A DNA stretch of 64,000 nucleotides from JAJZXY01 sp046706185 (GCA_046706185.1 JBJKPR010000003.1:1-64000); one strand, 5' to 3'. Shown: positions 15,826 through 24,579, counted from the first letter of the stretch. Made by a program: numbers and translations. The notes: generated from the sequence alone by a model not told the origin.

Positions 15826-16450
15826 TTCCAGCGTTCCCCCGTTTTGGCTCCCTGACGGAGCGATGCCCTATTGCCATGAAAAGGAGACCGAATGAAAGCA
15901 TCTGCATCACTGCGTAGTACACCGACCCTGCAGCTATCAGCCTTGGTGCAAAGAGAAGAAATGCGGTCAGCGCATGCAGCGCAAAAAGCAGGGTGAAACT
16001 CGCAAGGACAAGAGCGGTTCCTGCCGTAGGAGAGGAGCGGTAGCCCTGCCACACGCTTACCACTACGATTAGGAGCAGTATGACGATGAAGAGCTCGAAC
16101 GTGAATGCCAGCAGGACTACTGAGACAAGAGGGAGGAGGGCATCCTCCGGTCTTGGCTTCACGACGTACGCAAGCATCACAAGAAGATAAGCGATGACCT
16201 GAATGAGGTCTACGCCGAAGTAACGGTCAAACAGCCTGCTTGGAGGATAGGCGAGAGATGCCCGGCCTAGGAACCCGAGTGTTGAGAAAAGGAAATAGAT
16301 GCAAAGCATCGCGAAGCCGAGAGCGAGAAGCAGAAGGTTCAGGTTCCTTGCGACCTTGTATCCCCTGAATGCCCTGTAGGAAACCATCGCGGCCACAACG
16401 AGCGTTATGGCGGACAGTACCGCCTGCAGCATGTCGAATGTATCCACCAT
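15818..16450 (-). CDS. Polytopic membrane protein of unknown function, coupled to a wHTH regulator
   Basis: 210 residues with about seven hydrophobic helices and a short basic C-terminus (SVREPKRGNAGSA). N-out start MVDTFDMLQAVLSAI. The seven-helix pattern with a conserved-looking loop YPPSRLFDRYFGVD between helices 2 and 3 recalls small archaeal seven-helix sensor domains, but no residue allows assignment. First gene of the operon with the wHTH protein and Pcc1; stop and start overlap by 8 bp. I do not recognise the family. Confidence 0.7.
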   Translation of the reverse strand: MVDTFDMLQAVLSAITLVVAAMVSYRAFRGYKVARNLNLLLLALGFAMLCIYFLFSTLGFLGRASLAYPPSRLFDRYFGVDLIQVIAYLLVMLAYVVKPRPEDALLPLVSVVLLAFTFELFIVILLLIVVVSVWQGYRSSPTAGTALVLASFTLLFALHALTAFLLFAPRLIAAGSVYYAVMQMLSFGLLFMAIGHRSVREPKRGNAGSA

Positions 16451-16528
16451 GAGATCAGCGCTTTGAAATCAGGATCCTTCTTGACCCTGTTTACGTACGA
16501 TTCGTACTGACCGGCCATTCCTTCTCGA

Positions 16529-16536
16529 TATATTAA
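16529..16536 (+). promoter_or_regulatory. TATA box of the secreted protein gene 16568
   Basis: ATATATTAA centred about 35 nt upstream of ATG 16568; the short leader carries AGGTGA as ribosome-binding site. Confidence 0.5.
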
Positions 16537-16567
16537 AGATGGTCAATCGGTGGAGCAGGTGACAGAA

Positions 16568-17023
16568 ATGGAAACACCTGAAAAAACAGCGAAGGTGAGC
16601 AGGAAGAAGCTGCTTGCGGTGTCGCTCATCGCACTGCTTGCAGTTGGAAGCATCGCCGCAGTCGGAATGGTCGAGGCGGCATCTCCCGGGGCGCAGGCAT
16701 CCGTCCTCCAGGGAACGGGGCAGACAAACGGCGAATATCTCGAGATCGTGGTGTGGACACAGGTGAACGGGCAGAAGGTTCCTGTGCCGGGAGCAAACGT
16801 CACAGTATACAGCGCAACCTACGCCGATGGTTCAAACGGCAGCATAACCATAACACTTTCACCAGTTGCGTTGGGCACGACAAACTCGCACGGTGCAGTC
16901 TACTTCAACCTGGCAGACGGAAGGTACGTCGTGATAGCGAACCACGATGGCTCAAGGGGAGCCGCGCTTCTCAACCTGCGCTTCTACACGACGAAATTCG
17001 TCCATATCGGAGCCTCGCAGTGA
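16568..17023 (+). CDS. Secreted beta-sandwich protein of unknown function
   Basis: 151 residues. After METPEKTAKVSRKK a hydrophobic segment LLAVSLIALLAVGSIAAVGM acts as signal peptide or anchor. The mature part (about 110 residues) looks like a carboxypeptidase-regulatory/Ig-like domain: VPVPGANVTVYSATYADGS, then GTTNSHGAVYFNLADGRYVV, the usual pattern of a secreted beta-sandwich that carries a Gly-rich turn. ATG 16568 with AGGTGA 5 nt upstream is preferred to a GTG six codons earlier. Monocistronic. Role unknown, perhaps cell-surface structure. Confidence 0.72.
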   Translation: METPEKTAKVSRKKLLAVSLIALLAVGSIAAVGMVEAASPGAQASVLQGTGQTNGEYLEIVVWTQVNGQKVPVPGANVTVYSATYADGSNGSITITLSPVALGTTNSHGAVYFNLADGRYVVIANHDGSRGAALLNLRFYTTKFVHIGASQ

Positions 17024-17113
17024 AGCACGAACTGAAATCTCTGCAAAACCGCAAGGAATGCGGTACGCCTGTGCGGCCGCATCCACATTTATTTCAGCCG
17101 TTCTGGCTGAGAT

Positions 17114-17133
17114 TGACTGTTATTGCACAGTCA
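17114..17133. repeat. 7-bp inverted repeat between two genes
   Basis: TGACTGT-TATTGC-ACAGTCA. Its right arm covers the stop codon of the 45-codon minus-strand frame. Could end one of the two converging transcripts or bind a regulator. Confidence 0.35.
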
Positions 17134-17268
17134 GTAATAGAGGACCTGGTAGTCCATATCCCTGACTGTCCTGTCAACAATTGCCTTTATGTCAACATTG
17201 AGAACTGATTTGAGCAGATAACGCATACGCAGTCTTTCGCTTTCTGTCAACTTGCCACTCTGAGTCAT
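17131..17268 (-). CDS. Predicted 45-residue small protein, leaderless
   Basis: Found by eye in the 320-nt gap 17024-17343. ATG 17268 to TGA 17131. The product MTQSGKLTESERLRMRYLLK continues as an amphipathic, charged helix-like chain ending DMDYQVLYY. A TATA box (minus strand TTTATAACAG, about 17281-17290) lies roughly 20-25 nt upstream, the spacing seen for leaderless genes in this window. No homolog recognised; the length and lack of cysteine/TM give no functional hint. It may be chance, but amino-acid composition is protein-like. Confidence 0.45.
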   Translation of the reverse strand: MTQSGKLTESERLRMRYLLKSVLNVDIKAIVDRTVRDMDYQVLYY

Positions 17269-17343
17269 CCAAGGAATGGACTGTTATAAAAAAGGATCAT
17301 GCTGATTATCCATGAAGTGAACAGGCAGCATTCAGTCCGTCGG

Positions 17344-17655
17344 CTACCTTCTGCGCCTCTGAGGGCGTTCCTGCTGCCTTCTGTCCCTGAATTCCCTGTT
17401 CTCCTGCTCTTCTGCCTGTGCAAAAGTGTGGAGGTTTCCCATCCAGTACAGCTTCGCGTTTTCCTTGTTGAACTGGGCGCGCTTCTGGACTAGCGCCATC
17501 CTCATCTTCTGCCTGAACTGAAGCGCTTTCGCCTCGTTCTTGCCTGATGGCGTGTCACCTTCCCATAGCCTTTCGAATTGGGTCTCCTTCTCAGACGGCA
17601 AACTAAACACCTTGTCGTCTGAAGGACAACTGTTTGTTTCTTTATACCTTTGCAT
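17344..17655 (-). CDS. Small charged protein of unknown function
   Basis: 103 residues from ATG 17655 (MQRYKETNSCPSDD). Highly charged: LWEGDTPSGKNEAKALQFRQKM suggests a long helix, followed by VQKRAQFNKENAKLYWMGN and an Arg/Gln/Glu-rich tail that ends PQRRRR. The tail could contact nucleic acid. A TATA-like AGGTATAAAG lies inside the first codons, so a shorter form beginning at GTG 17610 is also possible. No recognised family; no operon partner (divergent from MscS). Confidence 0.5.
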   Translation of the reverse strand: MQRYKETNSCPSDDKVFSLPSEKETQFERLWEGDTPSGKNEAKALQFRQKMRMALVQKRAQFNKENAKLYWMGNLHTFAQAEEQENREFRDRRQQERPQRRRR

Positions 17656-17855
17656 TGTTATCCGGGAAGGTGTCGCTCGTGAGTCTGTCCCCACATCCGC
17701 GTGTCGTGGCGTGACAGGCCGGGAGTGGGCCTGGAATGAGGAGCTGATGAAACAGGCAGGGGGCAGTAGAGCGCACCCGTCATGAGTTGCGCCCCCGGAA
17801 GGCAAAGAACGCTCCGAGAAATGCATGCAGCGGAAATGAAGGGACGGAGGTAGAG

Positions 17856-18803
17856 ATGGCGAATATCGGAGAGGGAAGTGGCAGGAGTGGAAGGCATTCC
17901 ATCACCAGAATAGCCACAGCTGTTGTAGTTGTGGCGGCAATACTCTACGGCTTCAGCCTGTTCCTGAACGGCTTCATTCTCAAGAACTATGCAACGCAGC
18001 TTGTCAGCGTCCAGGCATCCATCGTGGCCGTTGTTGTCCTCGCCGTCGGCTATGCAGTCATAACTCTTCTCACCAGGATTCTGCTGGATGTCCTTTCGAG
18101 GAGGACAGGCAAGGCACGGGCGGTGACCATCAAGTACCTCTTCTCACTCGTTGCCTACCTCGTACTTGCTTTCGCAGTTCTAGGAATTCTGCATGTGGAC
18201 CTGTCAGGACTGATCATCGGAAGCGCGTTCACTGCGATAGTTCTCGGCCTCGCCTCACAGACGGTCCTGGCAAATTTCTTTGCGGGCCTGGTGCTTGTGC
18301 TCGCAAGGCCTGTGACCGCAGGAGAAAGGATAACCTTCGCCACCTGGCAGTTTGGAGTGATTGCTCCAGCATACCCGCCGAAGTTCTATTCAAATGATTT
18401 CCTGATCAGCGGGTTCACCGGGGTTGTTGAATATGTTGGCTTTCTCTACGTTGATCTGACGCTCGATGATGGAAGGGGAATCAAGGTCCCTGCGGGCATC
18501 TTCATACAGGCACTGATAACAGTCAATTCCCGCAGCTCAAGGATGAAGGTCAGAGCGAAGTACGAGGTGGAGAAATCTATCGAGCCTTCGTCTGCACTCG
18601 AGGCAGTCAGGAAAGAGGTTGCAGGTCTCGGGTTCATTGCGCCTGGAACCGCACCGGAGGTTTTTGTGTCGGAGACGACGCTAAACACCTACGTACTTGC
18701 CATAGATGTCATCGCGCTGACGCAGCATGAAGAGCCGGTCAGAAGCGAGGTACTCCAGGCAGTGATGAGGGCAATCACCGAACTCAAGGCAAGGAAGTCG
18801 TGA
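17856..18803 (+). CDS. mscS: Small-conductance mechanosensitive channel (MscS family)
   Basis: 315 residues from ATG 17856, which has GGAGGT 5 nt upstream; the frame is open 23 codons further but without similarity. Pressure-release channel of the cytoplasmic membrane. Three or four helices occupy residues 15-150; the pore helix is GLIIGSAFTAIVLGLASQTVLANFFAGLVLVLARP, and the beta domain follows at VTAGERITF. Between that strand and GVVEYVGFLYVDLTLDD there is an insertion of about 28 residues (ATWQFGVIAPAYPPKFYSND ...) compared with E. coli MscS. C-terminal alpha/beta domain ends ITELKARKS. Family clear; the insertion may be lineage-specific. Confidence 0.9.
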   Translation: MANIGEGSGRSGRHSITRIATAVVVVAAILYGFSLFLNGFILKNYATQLVSVQASIVAVVVLAVGYAVITLLTRILLDVLSRRTGKARAVTIKYLFSLVAYLVLAFAVLGILHVDLSGLIIGSAFTAIVLGLASQTVLANFFAGLVLVLARPVTAGERITFATWQFGVIAPAYPPKFYSNDFLISGFTGVVEYVGFLYVDLTLDDGRGIKVPAGIFIQALITVNSRSSRMKVRAKYEVEKSIEPSSALEAVRKEVAGLGFIAPGTAPEVFVSETTLNTYVLAIDVIALTQHEEPVRSEVLQAVMRAITELKARKS

Positions 18804-18928
18804 CACTTTCGCGGCAGGATGGCAACAGCGCATGGAGCAGGAGAACCCGCTGGGGGATTGTCTGTGTATGGCTAACTGACGGGACAGCACATTGTAAATA
18901 CGGATCAAGGTATAGCCCGGACCCCGTA

Positions 18929-19486
18929 ATGGCAGCAGTTAACAGGGACATCATTGGCAGTTTCTGCAGCAGGTTCGAGTCTCTTGGCGGCATTATACAC
19001 ATGACCGAAACAAGAGAGACGGCAGTTGGCATGCTGTCCGACATACTCGGGGGGCACGCTTCAGGAGTGCATCTTCCTGAAAGTCTGAGGCAGGAGATTT
19101 CAGGCAGGCTGAAGCAGGCCGGGGTCCATGTTGAGGAGGAAAGGGGGCCGCAGGATTATTCAGCTCCAGGCGCGGGCGTCACGGAGGCGCAGTACGCTGT
19201 TGCGTCGGCGGGTTGCATGGTCGAAATTGCGTACGATGAGAGCACCCGTCTTGCGTCGTCTGCAACGCTCCTTCACATTGCGCTGCTGGATTCGGGAAAT
19301 GTCGTTGAATCTCTTGCTGATATTGCACCCATCGTCAGGGAGGCGCTGAGCGTGAAGGGACGCAAGCCCACGATAACGCTAATAAGCGGACCCTCAAGGA
19401 CGTCCGATATAGAGCTGAAGGATGTCGTGGGAGTCCACGGCCCCAACGAGGTGCATGCAGTTGTCTACGGAGGGGGGAGTCGATGA
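18929..19486 (+). CDS. lutC: LUD-domain protein, LutC type (lactate utilisation)
   Basis: 185 residues. LutC, LutB and LutA together oxidise L-lactate to pyruvate in many prokaryotes. LUD signature: GVTEAQYAVASAGCMVEIAY, with TRLASSATLLHIALLDS and a C-terminal SGPSRTSDIELKDVVGVHGPNEVHAVV, the canonical end of LutC. ATG 18929 was chosen because TTGTAAATAC at 18893-18902 is a TATA element about 30 nt upstream and the longer frame begins inside the MscS gene. Its stop overlaps the ATG of the next gene (ATGA), giving tight coupling. Confidence 0.85.
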   Translation: MAAVNRDIIGSFCSRFESLGGIIHMTETRETAVGMLSDILGGHASGVHLPESLRQEISGRLKQAGVHVEEERGPQDYSAPGAGVTEAQYAVASAGCMVEIAYDESTRLASSATLLHIALLDSGNVVESLADIAPIVREALSVKGRKPTITLISGPSRTSDIELKDVVGVHGPNEVHAVVYGGGSR

Positions 19487-21588
19487 AGAACGACTACAGG
19501 AAACTGATTTCACAAATCAGTTCTGCACTCGGCGACAAAGAAAGGGCAGGCGCCCTCTCGAGGGCTGTGAGAAGGGGAAGGGATGCCAGGAAGACACAGT
19601 TCTCGCTGATGGATGATCCTGCAGGCTTTGTGGCCGGCATAAAAGAGATGAAGACAGGCTCAGCAGAGCGGATGGATGAGCTCGTGGAACAGTTCGCCGC
19701 AAGATGCAGGGAGAATGGAAACAGCGTCTTCATTGCCGAAACAGGAAAGGATGCAGTCGACTACATTGTTGAGCTATCAGCAGGGAAGGGAGCTGCACTT
19801 CTTTCAAAGTCGAAGTCGCTGACGACAGAGGAGATAGAGCTGAACAGGAGGCTTGAGGAGAAGGGGCTGAATGTCGTAGAGACAGACCTTGGCGAGAGGA
19901 TAATACAGCTGGCGGGTGAGAAGCCGTATCACCTCGTCTTTCCCGCAATCCACATGTCGCAGAGATCCATCGCGGAGCTTTTCACCACAAAGTTCGGATA
20001 TGCCGTGGCTGACAGGCTGGAGGACATAATGGAGGCAGTAAGGAAAGAGCTCAGGCCAGTCTTCTTCGGAACGGACATAGGGATCAACGGCGCCAATATA
20101 GGAGTTGCCGAGACGGGGACGATTGTGATAGAAACGAACGAGGGCAACGACAGGCTTGTCAATTCACTGCCGCGGGTTCAGGTCGTGGTCGTCGGTATGG
20201 AGAAGATCGTGCCCTCATGGGAAGACGCGGTCAGGCTGATAAACGCGCATCCTCTGAGCGCCACCGGCACACAGCTCACGAATTATGTCTCGATGATATC
20301 GAACAGGCTTGATCTGAAGGGGGGCGGGGCGAGGGAAATGCATGTCATCATTCTCGACAACGGGAGGAGAAAGATGAGAAGCGATCCCGGTTTCAGGGAA
20401 GCACTTAACTGCATAAGATGCGGCGCGTGCATGAACATCTGCCCCACATACGGTGTGGTTGGTGGTCACACATTCGGACACATCTATCCGGGCCCGATAG
20501 GAATCCCATGGACGGAGGAGGTACACGGCCTGGAAAACGCGAAGTTCTCGCATCTCTGCATCTCATGCGGACTCTGCCAGACTGTTTGCCCCGCAGGAAT
20601 AGACATACCGATGATGATCGCGAGGGTGAAGGAAAGGGACAACGAGGCGAACGGAAGGCTTCTTGTCGACAGGTTCATGTGCTCCACGGAAAGGATGTCG
20701 AAGTACCTGAGCCTGACCGCACCCGTCTCCAACTGGGTTGTAGGAAACAGGCTGTCAAGGCGCATCGCGCATAGCCTGCTCGGCCTGGAGCGGAGCAGAT
20801 CCCTTCCTGTATACACAAGGAGAAGCTTCACAAAGCTTTTCAGGAGCAGCCGAAGCGCCGGCGGAGGGGGCGAGCGCGTCGTCTATTTCCCTGACATGTT
20901 TGCGAACTACGTGAGGCCGGAGATAGGGCTGGGGGCGGCGCATATCCTTGAGGCCGTGGGCGCCGCAGTCGTGTCACCGAGGGAGCTGACGTCGAGCGGC
21001 GCGCCCCTCTTCCTCTACGGAGAGCTGAGGAGAGCGAGGAAAGTCGCAAAGCACAACGTGTCTGTGCTGCATCCGCTGGTCTCGAGCGGTTTTGAGATAG
21101 TGAGCACGGAACCGACTGCGACCTACTCCCTGAAGGAGATTTATCCCAAGCTTCTAGACGGTTCAAGTGAAAGCATGGAGGTGGCCGCGGGGACGCACGA
21201 ACTCTTCGAGTACCTGGCGTCAAGGCACCCGGACCGGAGGCTGCTGGCGAGGGATGGCGAGGGAGCGGACAGAATTGGTTTCCACATTCCTTGCCACGAG
21301 AGGCCCCTGAGTTCAGGCAGGCATGCGATTGCTGCCCTGCGGGCTGCGGGCTATGACGTGAGGGTGGTTGAGACAGGCACTTGCTGCGGCATGGCCGGCA
21401 CCTTCGGGCTGAAGAAGGGAGCACTGGGCGCTGATCTGTCAAGGGCTGTTGCCAGGCCGCTGGTAGACATGTTCAACGCAGAAGAGGGTTTGACCGCAAT
21501 AGCGACCGAAAGCAGCGTGTGCACAATGCAGATAGCTGAGGGTGTGCATGTTCCTGTAAAGCATCCGGTCGAGCTTCTGTCAGCATGA
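19483..21588 (+). CDS. Fused LutB-LutA iron-sulfur protein of lactate oxidation
   Basis: 701 residues that join two normally separate subunits. Residues 1-300: LutB LUD domain (FFGTDIGINGANIGVAETGT). Residues 305-390: two [4Fe-4S] ferredoxin motifs, CIRCGACMNICPTYG and CISCGLCQTVCPAGID. Residues 460-700: LutA-like CCG domain, with HIPCHERP and TGTCCGMAGTFGLKK that bind a non-cubane cluster or act as redox site; the first of the usual two CCG repeats lacks its cysteines. Membrane-bound or soluble electron acceptor unknown. Coupled with lutC; D-lactate or glycolate oxidase use is less likely because no FAD subunit is present. Confidence 0.87.
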   Translation: MKNDYRKLISQISSALGDKERAGALSRAVRRGRDARKTQFSLMDDPAGFVAGIKEMKTGSAERMDELVEQFAARCRENGNSVFIAETGKDAVDYIVELSAGKGAALLSKSKSLTTEEIELNRRLEEKGLNVVETDLGERIIQLAGEKPYHLVFPAIHMSQRSIAELFTTKFGYAVADRLEDIMEAVRKELRPVFFGTDIGINGANIGVAETGTIVIETNEGNDRLVNSLPRVQVVVVGMEKIVPSWEDAVRLINAHPLSATGTQLTNYVSMISNRLDLKGGGAREMHVIILDNGRRKMRSDPGFREALNCIRCGACMNICPTYGVVGGHTFGHIYPGPIGIPWTEEVHGLENAKFSHLCISCGLCQTVCPAGIDIPMMIARVKERDNEANGRLLVDRFMCSTERMSKYLSLTAPVSNWVVGNRLSRRIAHSLLGLERSRSLPVYTRRSFTKLFRSSRSAGGGGERVVYFPDMFANYVRPEIGLGAAHILEAVGAAVVSPRELTSSGAPLFLYGELRRARKVAKHNVSVLHPLVSSGFEIVSTEPTATYSLKEIYPKLLDGSSESMEVAAGTHELFEYLASRHPDRRLLARDGEGADRIGFHIPCHERPLSSGRHAIAALRAAGYDVRVVETGTCCGMAGTFGLKKGALGADLSRAVARPLVDMFNAEEGLTAIATESSVCTMQIAEGVHVPVKHPVELLSA

Positions 21589-21702
21589 TCACCCTGGCAC
21601 AGTACCCCTCCGGCGCCGTGTGCTGGGGATCGTGATATTATTATGCCGCCGTTCAGCAAAACTTATCTAATCAAAGCGGATAGAAACGCGGGGTAAGTAA
21701 CA

Positions 21703-22191
21703 ATGACAGAACTCAAGGTTGGAGATATTGCGCCCGATTTCACACTGCCTGCATCAAAGGACAGGAAGGTCTCTCTCAGGGAGCTTGCGTCGTCGGGGAA
21801 CGTCGTAATCGCATTCTATCCGGGAGATTTCACGTCTGTCTGCACGAATGAGCTCTGCACGTTCAGGGACGGGTTGAGCGAGTTCGAGAAGGTCAGCGCA
21901 AAGGTGGTGGGCATAAGCGGCGACAGCTACTTCACTCACGACGCTTTTGCCAAGGCGAACAGGCTGAACTTTGACCTGCTCAGCGACTACGACCACTCCG
22001 TTGCCAGGCTCTACGGCGTGAGCTATGAGAATTTCCTGGGGCTCAGCGGGGTTGCAAAGAGGTCGGTGTTCATAGTTGACAGAGAGGGGAAAATCAGGTA
22101 CAGATGGGTGACCGAAAACGCAGGCGTGCTCCCTGACATGGAAGAGATAAAGGGAGAGCTCCAGAAGATGGATGGCCACTCTCGTACCTGA
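21703..22191 (+). CDS. Peroxiredoxin, Bcp/PrxQ type
   Basis: 162 residues. Thiol peroxidase that reduces H2O2 and organic peroxides. Peroxidatic Cys in FYPGDFTSVCTNELCTFRD, with a second Cys five residues on, as in PrxQ enzymes that form an intramolecular disulfide. VFIVDREGKIRYRWV gives the typical last strands of the thioredoxin fold. The ATG is preceded by a short leader with GGGGTAAG; ACTTATCTAA about 40 nt upstream is the likely TATA element. Lies 114 nt after the lactate-oxidation operon, which may produce H2O2, but separate transcription is likely. Confidence 0.92.
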   Translation: MTELKVGDIAPDFTLPASKDRKVSLRELASSGNVVIAFYPGDFTSVCTNELCTFRDGLSEFEKVSAKVVGISGDSYFTHDAFAKANRLNFDLLSDYDHSVARLYGVSYENFLGLSGVAKRSVFIVDREGKIRYRWVTENAGVLPDMEEIKGELQKMDGHSRT

Positions 22192-22238
22192 ACGGGCCGG
22201 CATGCCGGCGACTGCGGAGTTGCACGCAGGATAAAGGT

Positions 22239-22250
22239 GACAAACGTTTT
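22239..22250 (+). promoter_or_regulatory. TATA box of the GH57 gene
   Basis: CGTTTTATACGC about 40-48 nt before ATG 22288, predicting a leader of about 20 nt. Confidence 0.5.
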
Positions 22251-22287
22251 ATACGCATCTCAATCTTAAGAAACGAATATTGGTCTC

Positions 22288-23424
22288 ATGCTTGTGGCGG
22301 TTGTGTTCCATCACCATCAGCCGTGGTACATGGACATGGAAGGAAGATTCGCATTCAGATGGATCTTCGACCATACACGGAACTACAGGAGGCATCTCGA
22401 CATTCTCGGCGACAATGAAGGGATGCACATCACATACAACCTGAGCCCGACGCTCCTGAGGCAGTGGAAGATCATCAGCTCGGGAAGCTATGGATTGAAG
22501 CTGGATGGGTCGCTGCCCGACATGGACGAGCAGAGGAGGGAGGTGTCTGCCCTCCTTGACGGATACAGGAAGCTCAACGGAAGGAACATTGAGGTTCTCT
22601 CACAGCCTTACTACCATCCGATCATGCCCCTTCTCAACAGGCACGGGCTCGAAGACGACCTTTCATGGCAACTTGCAGCAGGGAAGACGGAGTCGGAGGA
22701 GTACACTGGCAGGAGCGTCACGGGAATGTGGTCGCCCGAATGCGCATTCTCCATGGGCGTTGCGGCAGCGGTGAGCCTGGCAGGCTTCAAATACACTGTC
22801 CTCGACGGGACGGCGCTTGTTGGCGGGGGGAGACAGGAAAGGCCGTACAGGCTTGGCAAAGGGCCGCTGCTTTTCTTCAGGGACAACGAGATATCAAACG
22901 CGTTCTCCTTTTCATGGCCGATGCAGAAGAAAGAAGTGATGGAGAGGGAGCTCGCATCGATGCTAGGTACAAGGCTGAGAGAAGGGTGGAAGTCTGTTGT
23001 CATAGCGCTCGACGGTGAGAACTGGATGAACGGCGAGGACCATCTTGGGGCACTGTGGCATGTTCTCTCATCAACACAGGGAATCAGCTCAGCAACACTT
23101 GGAGAGGTAGTGAACCAGGTGGAGGAGGGGACAATTGATACGGTTCCTGACACAAGCTGGGCACTAGACCATTCCTTCTCCACATGGGAGGGGAGCAGGG
23201 CAAAGAACCAGCAATGGGCATTGATCGATTCTGCGCGTGATGCAATTGCAGCCTCGGCGGAACTGGATAACGTTGCAAGGGCAAGGTCATACCTGCGCAT
23301 CGCGGAGGGAAGCGACTACACCTACTGGGATTTCGAGAGGCCCGGCGCGCTCACGCTCTTCGGCATGGCGTACGCCACGGCTGCGCGGGACATAGCTTCA
23401 TCAGGCCCTGTCAGGCTCCCCTGA
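22288..23424 (+). CDS. Glycoside hydrolase family 57 enzyme
   Basis: 378 residues. GH57 retaining enzymes act on alpha-glucans or related saccharides (alpha-amylase, 4-alpha-glucanotransferase, alpha-galactosidase). The family start HHHQPWYMDMEGRFAFRWIF, FNL-type NLSPTLLRQW, the nucleophile Glu in TGMWSPECAFSMG and the acid Asp in ALDGENWMNG are all present. No signal peptide, so it acts in the cytoplasm, perhaps on stored glycogen or trehalose-like sugars. At under 400 residues it is a minimal GH57 domain without the helical C-terminal domain of the larger enzymes. Its end overlaps the convergent rlmE gene by 14 bp. Specificity is not predictable. Confidence 0.9.
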   Translation: MLVAVVFHHHQPWYMDMEGRFAFRWIFDHTRNYRRHLDILGDNEGMHITYNLSPTLLRQWKIISSGSYGLKLDGSLPDMDEQRREVSALLDGYRKLNGRNIEVLSQPYYHPIMPLLNRHGLEDDLSWQLAAGKTESEEYTGRSVTGMWSPECAFSMGVAAAVSLAGFKYTVLDGTALVGGGRQERPYRLGKGPLLFFRDNEISNAFSFSWPMQKKEVMERELASMLGTRLREGWKSVVIALDGENWMNGEDHLGALWHVLSSTQGISSATLGEVVNQVEEGTIDTVPDTSWALDHSFSTWEGSRAKNQQWALIDSARDAIAASAELDNVARARSYLRIAEGSDYTYWDFERPGALTLFGMAYATAARDIASSGPVRLP

Positions 23425-24016
23425 ACCCCTTCGCAACAACGTAAATCTCGGAACTCTGCTTCCTGCTTGCAACGGGCTTTGAGAGCCTCACTGACTGAAA
23501 GAGTTGCTGCATATCCGCAATCAGCGGGCGCGTCATGTCGCCGTCAAAGAGCTTTGCAACGAGACTTCCTCCCTTCTTCAGAAGCGATGAGGCGACCGCC
23601 AGGGATGTTCGTACAAGCTCCACAGAGCGTGCATGGTCAAGGGAGTAGTTGCCGCTTATGTCCGGGGACATGTCCGACAGTATCACATCGACCCTTCCAC
23701 CCGTCTTCCCGAGCAGCATGTCTGCACTCCCCGGCGATGTAACGTCACCGCGCATCAGCACCGCCCCCTCTACCGGACGGATGGTGGAAAGGTCTATCCC
23801 GAAGACCCTTCCGCTTCCGCCCACAATCTGGAGTTCGACCTGCAGCCAGCCGCCAGGCGCGGCGCCGAGGTCGAGGCAGCTCATGCCAGGGGCGAGTATG
23901 TGGAATTTTTCCTGGAGCTGGAGGAGCTTGTAGGCTGCCCTGCTCCTGTAGTTCTCATTTTTCGCCCTGAGGTAGTAGTGTTCCCTCTTCTTCTCCTTCA
24001 TCCAGCGCTTTGTCAA
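23411..24016 (-). CDS. rlmE: 23S rRNA 2'-O-methyltransferase, RlmE/FtsJ family
   Basis: 201 residues. SAM-dependent ribose methyltransferase. The K-D-K-E tetrad is visible: Lys in RSRAAYKLLQLQEKF, Asp in VILSDMSPDISGNYS, Lys in SLVAKLFDGD, and Glu in KQSSEIYVVAKG; motif I is CLDLGAAPGGWLQV. Length matches single-domain RlmE (bacterial FtsJ and archaeal homologs), which modifies the A-loop U2552-equivalent. Convergent with the GH57 gene, whose stop it overlaps. Confidence 0.95.
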   Translation of the reverse strand: MTKRWMKEKKREHYYLRAKNENYRSRAAYKLLQLQEKFHILAPGMSCLDLGAAPGGWLQVELQIVGGSGRVFGIDLSTIRPVEGAVLMRGDVTSPGSADMLLGKTGGRVDVILSDMSPDISGNYSLDHARSVELVRTSLAVASSLLKKGGSLVAKLFDGDMTRPLIADMQQLFQSVRLSKPVASRKQSSEIYVVAKGFRGA

Positions 24017-24075
24017 TTCGACCTGTGACAGAACACCCCGATGCTTGTAGAATAAGCTTTCCAGGTGCAGAAGGC

Positions 24076-24558
24076 TCAGACCCTCTGCTCGGAAGGAGTC
24101 GCAGCGGGCTCCCTTCTCAGGAAAGACTGTCTGGCCGCCGTCGAGATGGCGAAGACAGATGTTATCAGAAGCGAAAGAGCGAGCATAACGGACGGGTTGA
24201 AAGGCGATGACTGCACTGCCGTGCTGTAAAGGACGCCGTCGAAGAGGCCGGCGACGTAGGAAGCAACTGATCCGACGAGTGCGATGAATGAGAAGAGCAC
24301 AAGCGGGTACGTCCTCCCTGCGGAGAGGATGAAAGTTGATTTTGCCAGCAGCATGCAGCCTGCCGCGATAGAGGAAAGAACGAGAAGGACATAGTTGTCG
24401 AGGAGAAGCTGCAGGAACGGCACCTGCGGCAGCCTTGAGACTGGCACCGCCGAGATGACCATGGAGATGGCGATGAGCGAGGAACCGGCGGCATAACCGT
24501 TGAGCACTTCTGATTTGCCGGATATGAGCGCTGATGCAAGCTGTTTCGCGCTTTTCAT
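24076..24558 (-). CDS. Membrane protein of unknown function
   Basis: 160 residues with four hydrophobic segments at about 26-45, 50-75, 85-105 and 120-142, and polar ends (MKSAKQLASALISGKSEVLN and RREPAATPSEQRV). No charged residues inside the membrane segments and no recognised motif. A TATA box (GATATAATC on the minus strand, about 24580-24590) lies close upstream, predicting a leaderless mRNA. Downstream rlmE is 60 nt away and could be cotranscribed. Confidence 0.62.
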   Translation of the reverse strand: MKSAKQLASALISGKSEVLNGYAAGSSLIAISMVISAVPVSRLPQVPFLQLLLDNYVLLVLSSIAAGCMLLAKSTFILSAGRTYPLVLFSFIALVGSVASYVAGLFDGVLYSTAVQSSPFNPSVMLALSLLITSVFAISTAARQSFLRREPAATPSEQRV

Positions 24559-24579
24559 TGAATTGCCAGCCGGCAGAAG

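Noticed and set aside
20840..21442. 200-codon minus-strand frame
   Set aside because: Antisense to the CCG domain of the LutB-LutA fusion; extreme Arg/Pro/Ser composition.
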